Part shown: piece by piece, positions 13,608 to 18,367 of the stretch
Layout: each line of letters opens with the position of its first letter
How positions within the stretch are numbered: the first letter of the stretch is position 1
DNA from: Verrucomicrobiota bacterium
Lineage (GTDB): Bacteria > Verrucomicrobiota > Verrucomicrobiia > Chthoniobacterales > UBA10450
Assembly (NCBI GenBank): GCA_003219355.1
Contig: QHOQ01000229.1
Span: 522-18,888 of the forward strand
DNA: 18,367 bases
Direction of reading: 5' to 3'
The notes under the pieces: generated by a model
The model's input: only the letters and a program-made list of their open reading frames with translations
Told to the model about the DNA's origin: nothing
The model's database searches: none
Program-made: the position numbers and the translations under genes

Positions 13608-15065
13608 TCAACGAGGCAGCGGTTGTTCCATGTTCGCAAGCGCATAAGCAGCCACTGCGACTACCGCCGAATTTTCCGCCAATTCTTTCGGCACGATTTT
13701 GTCCAGCGTATCAGCAGCAGTGTGGTGATAATTGAAATAGAAACGGCTGTCTTGAATCGGACTGAAAGCGGGAACATCTGCTTTCTCTAGTGGCTCGATG
13801 TCAGCGCCACAATGTTCGACGAAATTCAGCATGCCCGCGCCTGATTCCTGCAAAATCGCCGCGACCAGCGCGAGCATCTTTTTCACTTCCGGCTTTCCCT
13901 TGATGTTGATGCCAAGCGGATGACCGGCGCCGCCATCCGTTTCCATGGCCGCTAAATGGTTCGACATCTCCTTTTCGTGATCTTTCCAATACTGTTTTGA
14001 GCCGGTCAGACCATTCTCTTCATTCATCCACGCGATCACGCGAATCGTGCGCTTCGGTTTGAGATGAAGTTTTTGGATCAGATTCGGCGCCTCCATTGAA
14101 ACGGCGACGCCGGCACCATCATCGATCGCGCCTGTGCCCAGATCCCACGAATCCAAGTGACCGGACACGATGATCACTTGTTCTGGATGTTCGCTGCCTT
14201 TGATGTCACCGATGACGTTGTAGCTTTCGACATCCAGTAATTGCTGCGGCGTCAGAATTAATTTCATTTTCACCGGTCCTTGCCGGACGAGATCGACGAT
14301 CAAATCTGCATCCTCCGCCGTAACTGCGCCCGCTGGAATCTTCGGTGCATCATCTGCGTATTTTGTTTGTCCAGTATGGGGAAGCCGGTAATCCGCGCCG
14401 CCAACTGAACGAATCAAGCACGCGACAGCGCCCTGTCGCGCGGCCGCGCTCGGACCATCTCCGCGGTAAACCACTGCTTCACCGTACGCTTCGCCGCCAC
14501 GACCTTCCGCGGCCATTTGTTTGTCGAACGGATAATTGAAGAGTACAATCTTGCCCGCGACTTTGTCGCGAGGCAGTGCTTTCAGTTCGTCGAAATTTTT
14601 AACAGTAATCAGTTCGGCGGTGATTCCATCCGCCGGCGTTGGGACGCTTGCGCCAAGCGTGCACAATACAATCTTATGCGTCGTGTTTTCGGCCTGTCCC
14701 GGAAACTGAACGAGCGCCGCGGATTCTTCGCCACGCACCCAATGCGGCACCATGACTCTCTCGAGGTGCACCTCGCAGCCGATGGCCTTCAATTCACTCG
14801 CGACGTATTCCACCGCTCTTGCCGCCTGCGCCGATCCGCTCAAGCGCGGTCCAATGTTGTTCGCCAGATGCGCAACCTGCTTGTACGCGTAATCGCTGTT
14901 CAACGCCGCTTGCTGCAACCGTTTCAAATCAGCCAGCGTTTGCGGCGAGAAGACAACCGGCGTCGGTGAAGGCTTGGCAAGCGTAAAAGGCGATTGTTGC
15001 CCATGCGCGAATTGCGCTGCGAACATCCCAAAGACGAGAGTCCGGCAAAGACGGCGCGCAAACAT
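13608..15065 (-). CDS. Exported M28-family zinc peptidase with PA domain (carboxypeptidase Q/PGCP-like)
   Basis: A 485-residue metallopeptidase. An N-terminal signal peptide (about 1-22, AHG-QQ) precedes a helical prodomain-like region with NNIGPRLSGS (69-78). A protease-associated insert (about 140-275, including DKVAGKIVLFNYPF) is followed by the di-zinc catalytic core. Metal and catalytic residues are all present: His303 and Asp315 in SGHLDSWDLGTGAIDDGAG, the Glu pair 349-350 in MNEENG, Asp377 in METDGGAG, and His448 in NYHHTAADT. Order and spacing match plasma glutamate carboxypeptidase/carboxypeptidase Q relatives, which release amino acids from dipeptides or peptide ends outside the cell. 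The ATG at 15065 follows GGTAGGTGG closely. It stands in the same run as the MetX-like hydrolase. Confidence 0.92.
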   Translation of the reverse strand: MFARRLCRTLVFGMFAAQFAHGQQSPFTLAKPSPTPVVFSPQTLADLKRLQQAALNSDYAYKQVAHLANNIGPRLSGSAQAARAVEYVASELKAIGCEVHLERVMVPHWVRGEESAALVQFPGQAENTTHKIVLCTLGASVPTPADGITAELITVKNFDELKALPRDKVAGKIVLFNYPFDKQMAAEGRGGEAYGEAVVYRGDGPSAAARQGAVACLIRSVGGADYRLPHTGQTKYADDAPKIPAGAVTAEDADLIVDLVRQGPVKMKLILTPQQLLDVESYNVIGDIKGSEHPEQVIIVSGHLDSWDLGTGAIDDGAGVAVSMEAPNLIQKLHLKPKRTIRVIAWMNEENGLTGSKQYWKDHEKEMSNHLAAMETDGGAGHPLGINIKGKPEVKKMLALVAAILQESGAGMLNFVEHCGADIEPLEKADVPAFSPIQDSRFYFNYHHTAADTLDKIVPKELAENSAVVAVAAYALANMEQPLPR

Positions 15066-15116
15066 CCACCTACCGTGTCAGGAAAACCGACATCGCGCAA
15101 TTTGCGTCGAATGCTG

Positions 15117-15542
15117 TTAGTTCTTTCGACCTTCGTCGAAATCGATCAGATCAGGAATGGTGACGATGTCAGTGCGATCCGCGATGCCGTGTTTGCGCTT
15201 TGCCTCTTCCAAGTTTGGCGTAGCGAAATCGCGCCAGCCTAACTTCGAGGCGAACCCATTCCAAACGACTAAATCGCCTTGATTGAGGCGTCGGCCTTTC
15301 TCGAAGCACCATTCGAGGATCTCTTCATTGGTCCCGCCTTGGAGCACTCGGTCGCGAAGATCTCGATAATGGACCCGCAGAAAATTACAGCACACCCCAT
15401 CCGCCGCTTTCACCGCACCCAGGTTCTTATGGTAGTCCTCGTGCAGCTCGCGGCGGGCGTGGAGCCGAATCTTGTCCAGCATTCGCGGGAAATACATCAT
15501 GCCATTCGTCATCTCTTTCGGGCTCTTAGGATAGGTGCTCAT
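15117..15542 (-). CDS. DUF5069 family protein
   Basis: A 141-residue cytoplasmic protein. The N-terminus YPKSPKEMTNGMMYFPRMLDKIRLHA matches the DUF5069 pattern (YPRSP, then LPRMIDKARA). TNEEILEWCFEKGR (about 83-96) is the second characteristic block. The C-terminal extension DRTDIVTIPDLIDFDEG is acidic. No catalytic function is known for the family; I recall it mainly from Verrucomicrobia and related bacteria. I chose the ATG at 15542 because the protein then begins MSTYPKSP, as relatives do. A TTG at 15578 would add twelve basic residues. It lies 43 bases after the gene at 15586 and 51 before the M28 peptidase. Confidence 0.85.
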   Translation of the reverse strand: MSTYPKSPKEMTNGMMYFPRMLDKIRLHARRELHEDYHKNLGAVKAADGVCCNFLRVHYRDLRDRVLQGGTNEEILEWCFEKGRRLNQGDLVVWNGFASKLGWRDFATPNLEEAKRKHGIADRTDIVTIPDLIDFDEGRKN

Positions 15543-15585
15543 CCTTAAAAGTAATCGCCGTTTCCCACGCTGCTGCAACCGCCGG

Positions 15586-16284
15586 CTAGTTCGCGCCGCT
15601 ATCCATCAGCGCCAGGATCCGCTCCCGTTTCGCACCGTAATCGAGTGAGCGGAAGCGTCGGATTTCATTGAGGCGACGCATCCCGTTGAGCGTGTCGAGA
15701 TAATGGGTGTAGTTTGCCGCAAGCTCGCTTGTCTCGAGATAACGGCCGCGCAGGTCCTTGTCGCGAAACGCCTCCGGGCATTGACGCGCAAAAAGATGAA
15801 AGCGCAACCAGCGACGATCGGTTCGTGAAACGCGTTGAGTTTGTCGAAAAAAGGCGACAAACAAAAGGAGAACAAGGTAAGTATCGACCTGCGCCTGAAG
15901 CTCAAGGTTACGGGCGAAATCTTCAGATGCGACCTCGCGCGCGCCGCTCTTGAACTGAAGCGCGGCATGCAGGGCGTGATTGATTTCTTCGACAAACATG
16001 ATGAGCGACCGGATGTTGCGATTGGACAATCCGCCACGCGGGTCGTGCTGTTCGAGTTGTTCAATCAACCAGCGCGAATAATAAATGCCGACGTAAAGCT
16101 GGTCCCCGGCGCGGCGTAAAAATGTGCGCGCCAGCTCGCTTAATTCGCGGGCAGATTTCCCCGCCAGGATCGACAATTGCGCACAACGCGTCCGATCGAT
16201 CAGGCAATCTTCCAGATTAATTCCGACCTGCGCATAGGTCCGTTCAAACAACTTCTGGATTTGGGTAAAGAGCGTCTCGTTCAC
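15586..16284 (-). CDS. Uncharacterised helical protein with an EEINHALH motif
   Basis: A 232-residue protein I cannot assign to a family. It appears mostly helical, with no signal peptide. VDTYLVLLLFVAFF (133-146) is hydrophobic enough to be a buried helix or a marginal membrane segment. FVEEINHALHAAL (97-109) has Glu99, Glu100, His103 and His106 on one helix, and ELQAQVD (128-134) and YTHYLD (192-197) offer further possible ligands, so a metal-binding helical bundle is conceivable but unproven. The C-terminus is rich in Arg (MRRLNEIRRFRS). The start is a GTG at 16284 overlapping the stop of the upstream gene as GTGA, which indicates translational coupling with the protein encoded at 16281-16982. 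Confidence 0.7.
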   Translation of the reverse strand: MNETLFTQIQKLFERTYAQVGINLEDCLIDRTRCAQLSILAGKSARELSELARTFLRRAGDQLYVGIYYSRWLIEQLEQHDPRGGLSNRNIRSLIMFVEEINHALHAALQFKSGAREVASEDFARNLELQAQVDTYLVLLLFVAFFRQTQRVSRTDRRWLRFHLFARQCPEAFRDKDLRGRYLETSELAANYTHYLDTLNGMRRLNEIRRFRSLDYGAKRERILALMDSGAN

Positions 16285-16982
16285 AAGCTAAGCGACGAGC
16301 GTCCGGCAGCTGCCGGATCATCCAGATTGAGCAACTGATCGGAAAGGTGATTCAGCGCTATCCGGACTTCGCGAAAACGATCGGCCAGCTCTTCGAATAC
16401 ATCGTCCAGCTCGCACCGCCGCGCGGTCGCATGCGACGCCACCAGTTCGAAATTGGTCCGGCCGATTTGCTCATAAAACTTCATGTCCGGTCCGCCGCGT
16501 GAACTGCGGCGCTGTGTGTTCTCATGAAAAATGCCGGTGATGAAAAGCGAGTAATTGCCAATGTGTGCACGAAGCAAAAACGCTTGCTCGGGGGTCGCGC
16601 GGGTCAGGGCGATAAGCATATCCGAAATATATTGCTGAGTGCGATAATCGATCTCGTCCGACATCTGCAACCGGTTCGCGCGCGAAAAAGTTTCAAGCAA
16701 CGACGCGACGTAATCGCACAATTTGCGATCACCGATCCCGCCCTGCTGCAAAACGTGCCGGGCCAGAACATAAAAATAAAACTGCGACGATATCCGCAGA
16801 TGTTCGCAATTGGATAAAATTGCCTCAACCAACCGCGGATGATCGAGAATGGAATCGCGTGTTTCGACATCGCTCAAAAGATCGACCAGAGAAACCTGAT
16901 CAGTTTGCGAGCGCGCGAGCGTGCGCACGATGAAGTCGAAATCGGCGGCGGTAAACCGCGCCCGACAATTCGCCCGGACCAT
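16281..16982 (-). CDS. Uncharacterised helical protein, first gene of the minus-strand run
   Basis: A 233-residue protein with no family I recognise. It is mostly helical, with no signal peptide or clear TM segment. It contains four scattered Cys (6, 59, 89, 190) and a conserved-looking middle, SSQFYFYVLARHVLQQGG (65-82), IGNYSLFITGIFHEN (141-155) and FYEQIGRTNFELVASHA (169-185). A C-terminal amphipathic helix follows (DDVFEELADRFREVRIALNHL). Its stop overlaps the GTG of the next gene by four bases, and the two proteins have almost equal length (233 and 232), so they probably act as a pair. The ATG at 16982 is the first usual start codon; the frame is open upstream to about 17075 but has no ATG, GTG or TTG there. 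It is divergent from the gene at 17074. Confidence 0.7.
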   Translation of the reverse strand: MVRANCRARFTAADFDFIVRTLARSQTDQVSLVDLLSDVETRDSILDHPRLVEAILSNCEHLRISSQFYFYVLARHVLQQGGIGDRKLCDYVASLLETFSRANRLQMSDEIDYRTQQYISDMLIALTRATPEQAFLLRAHIGNYSLFITGIFHENTQRRSSRGGPDMKFYEQIGRTNFELVASHATARRCELDDVFEELADRFREVRIALNHLSDQLLNLDDPAAAGRSSLSL

Positions 16983-17073
16983 CGGGAACTCGTTATGGGC
17001 GAGCGATGCGCCTATGGCAAGCCAAATCGGCGGATAAATTGCGAGGCATTTGGTTGCGTGCGAGCCTTCGTAG

Positions 17074-17829
17074 ATGTTTCATCGCAAATCTACTCTGGCT
17101 GTCTTGCTCGGGGTGATTTTTCTTTCGTTTTTCGGGACGCTGGCCGTGAGCGCGTGGATGTTCCCGCAAAAGTACGACTGGCGTTACCGCGTCATCTCGA
17201 ACCTGCTCTCGCCGCGCGATAATCCCGGCCATTATTGGCTGCCCGCCATCGGTCTGGCGCTGACGGCGTTGTTGATGCTGCCGTTCGCCGGGCATTTGCA
17301 GCGGCATCTTGAAGTCGCTTCCCCGCGCGCTGCGCGGATCAGCAGCGGAGCTTTTGTAGCGGGAATTATCGCACTGATTTGCGCATGTTTTATTGTGCCG
17401 CAGCACGTGCATGATGTCTTCGGAGTTCGGCGGCTGCACGAATTTCTTGGTCGCTCCGCTGCGGGATTCCTCGCAATTGGAATGTTGTGCAGCTGCTGGT
17501 GCGCCTGGAAGGGCTGCGGACGAAGGCTGTTTGCGGCGCCATTGTTTTGCATTTGGTCGCTGGTAACGCTCGTGCCACTGGCTGGCATTTTCGTGAGCCA
17601 ATGTTTATTACTGCTTACGCGAGTGAAGCCGGCTTGGGCGACGCCGATTCGCAGCACGCTACGGCACTCCGTGTTCTGGCACCTTGGTTTTTGGGAATGG
17701 ACGGGCGCAGCGGCAGTATTCGTATTTCTTTGCGCGGCTGTTTTCTTAACACCGCAACAGAAAACTCACCCTAGGAACTCATCGGACGTAATGTGCCCTG
17801 GGGATAGATGGAGCCCGCCAATCACCTGA
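17074..17829 (+). CDS. Six-TM membrane protein, DUF998-like
   Basis: A 251-residue integral membrane protein with six hydrophobic segments at about 8-30, 54-75, 93-109, 128-145, 153-181 and 203-226. The loop after TM1, YDWRYRVISNLLSPRDNPG (34-52), resembles the N-x-x-S-x-L segment of DUF998 proteins. HVHDVFGVRRLHEFLGRSA (111-129) carries several His and Arg residues before TM4, and FWHLGFWEW (201-209) precedes the last helix. DUF998 proteins have no assigned function. The ATG at 17074 has no strong ribosome binding site; the upstream 91 bases are shared with the divergent gene at 16982. Family assignment is tentative; membrane topology is clear. Confidence 0.75.
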   Translation: MFHRKSTLAVLLGVIFLSFFGTLAVSAWMFPQKYDWRYRVISNLLSPRDNPGHYWLPAIGLALTALLMLPFAGHLQRHLEVASPRAARISSGAFVAGIIALICACFIVPQHVHDVFGVRRLHEFLGRSAAGFLAIGMLCSCWCAWKGCGRRLFAAPLFCIWSLVTLVPLAGIFVSQCLLLLTRVKPAWATPIRSTLRHSVFWHLGFWEWTGAAAVFVFLCAAVFLTPQQKTHPRNSSDVMCPGDRWSPPIT

Positions 17830-17968
17830 TGCGGACGTGCCTCGACCAAATCTGCTACAAAAAGGTTTCGTCGATAGTTGAGTCCGTAGTGATGCGCCTA
17901 TTACAACGGAATCCGAGATATAGAATAGGATATCGGAATGGAGCCAAAAAGTGCGGCCGCGTCCCGGC

Positions 17969-18367
17969 TCACTCACTGGCGCCAATTTGCTGTAGCATGG
18001 TCGCCATGTCCCAATAGTGGCGCATCGATTTCGCTTTGCCGCCGGCGATTTCAAGGACACCGCAGGCGCGAATCTCGATTGGCTTGCCCGTTGCCGGTAT
18101 TTGACCCGTCTCGGTCTGCAAGGGGCCCTTGTGGGTGCCGCGCCACGTGACTTCTAACACCACGGTGTCCCCGCTCGCGTAGGCGTTGTGGAACGTGGCC
18201 TTCGAATCCGGGAAAGCCGTGCCCCAGCCCTGCCAGGCGGCGATTACCTTGTCAACCCCTTGAATCTTCCGTTGCGTTGCAATCTCGTCATAGAGAAAAT
18301 CCGGCGTGACGGCCGCCTTCACGGCCTTCCAGTCCTTGTTGTTGTAAGCAATAGTGGGCGCTTTGGC
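17969..18367 (-). CDS. SnoaL-like/NTF2-fold protein, 5' end cut by window edge
   Basis: At least 132 residues of a small alpha+beta barrel protein in the SnoaL-like (ester cyclase/ketosteroid isomerase-like) group. The frame is open to the window edge (AKAPTIAYNNKDWKAV before the GTG at 18322), so the true start lies to the right and the GTG is internal. Visible features are NNKDWKAVKAAVTPDF, the GVDKVIAAWQGW helix, DTVVLEVTWRGTHKG, GQIPATGKPIEI and GGKAKSMRHYWDMATMLQQIG, which together match the usual SnoaL-like C-terminal half. Members range from cyclases to stress or unknown roles, so no specific reaction can be given. Confidence 0.85.
   Translation of the reverse strand, partial: AKAPTIAYNNKDWKAVKAAVTPDFLYDEIATQRKIQGVDKVIAAWQGWGTAFPDSKATFHNAYASGDTVVLEVTWRGTHKGPLQTETGQIPATGKPIEIRACGVLEIAGGKAKSMRHYWDMATMLQQIGASE

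Noticed and set aside
16983..17075. N-terminal extension of the gene starting at 16982
   Set aside because: The frame is open here, but it has no ATG, GTG or TTG codon, so no supported start exists upstream of 16982.

Overview
This is an 18.4 kb stretch of densely packed bacterial chromosome. It has moderately high GC content and makes frequent use of GTG and TTG starts. The gene mix suggests a soil-type member of the Verrucomicrobia (Spartobacteria/Chthoniobacterales-like) or a related heterotroph: a DUF5069 protein, a CcsBA-type ResB half, an exported D-aminoacylase-type amidohydrolase, an exported M28 peptidase and several Tyr-rich lipoproteins. That placement is inferred from gene content only; no rRNA or other phylogenetic marker is present. 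I see no tRNA, rRNA, CRISPR array, insertion sequence or prophage block.

Layout. Positions 1-1727 (+) hold the 3' part of pdxH, a tightly coupled macro-domain protein and a DUF883-like membrane-anchored protein. Positions 1781-2596 (-) encode an alpha/beta hydrolase. Positions 2765-6003 (+) carry a ResB-like cytochrome c assembly protein without an adjacent CcsA, an exported DUF1353 protein and a small conserved hypothetical with a strong ribosome binding site. Positions 6037-10618 (-) read as D-aminoacylase-like amidohydrolase, Hsp20, then lon. The lon gene is broken into two overlapping reading frames just before the Walker A motif. Positions 10881-11745 (+) hold two paralogous tyrosine-rich lipoproteins. 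Positions 11859-16982 (-) form a run of six close or overlapping genes: two uncharacterised helical proteins, a DUF5069 protein, an exported M28 peptidase, a single-TM protein and an exported MetX-like hydrolase. Positions 17074-17829 (+) encode a six-TM membrane protein. A SnoaL-like protein (-) runs off the right edge.

How the genes fit together. hsp20 and lon share an ATGA overlap and form a protein quality-control unit. The amidohydrolase, the M28 peptidase and the MetX-like hydrolase all have signal peptides and suggest extracytoplasmic peptide or amino-acid scavenging. The points most worth following are the lon disruption (about 16 nt missing against the family pattern, not a simple homopolymer error), the amidohydrolase that lacks the usual HxH and Cys metal ligands, the duplicated Tyr-rich lipoproteins with a 14-bp tandem repeat in the leader of the first copy, and the overlapping uncharacterised pair at 15586-16982. 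I found no clear multi-gene defence or otherwise novel system.
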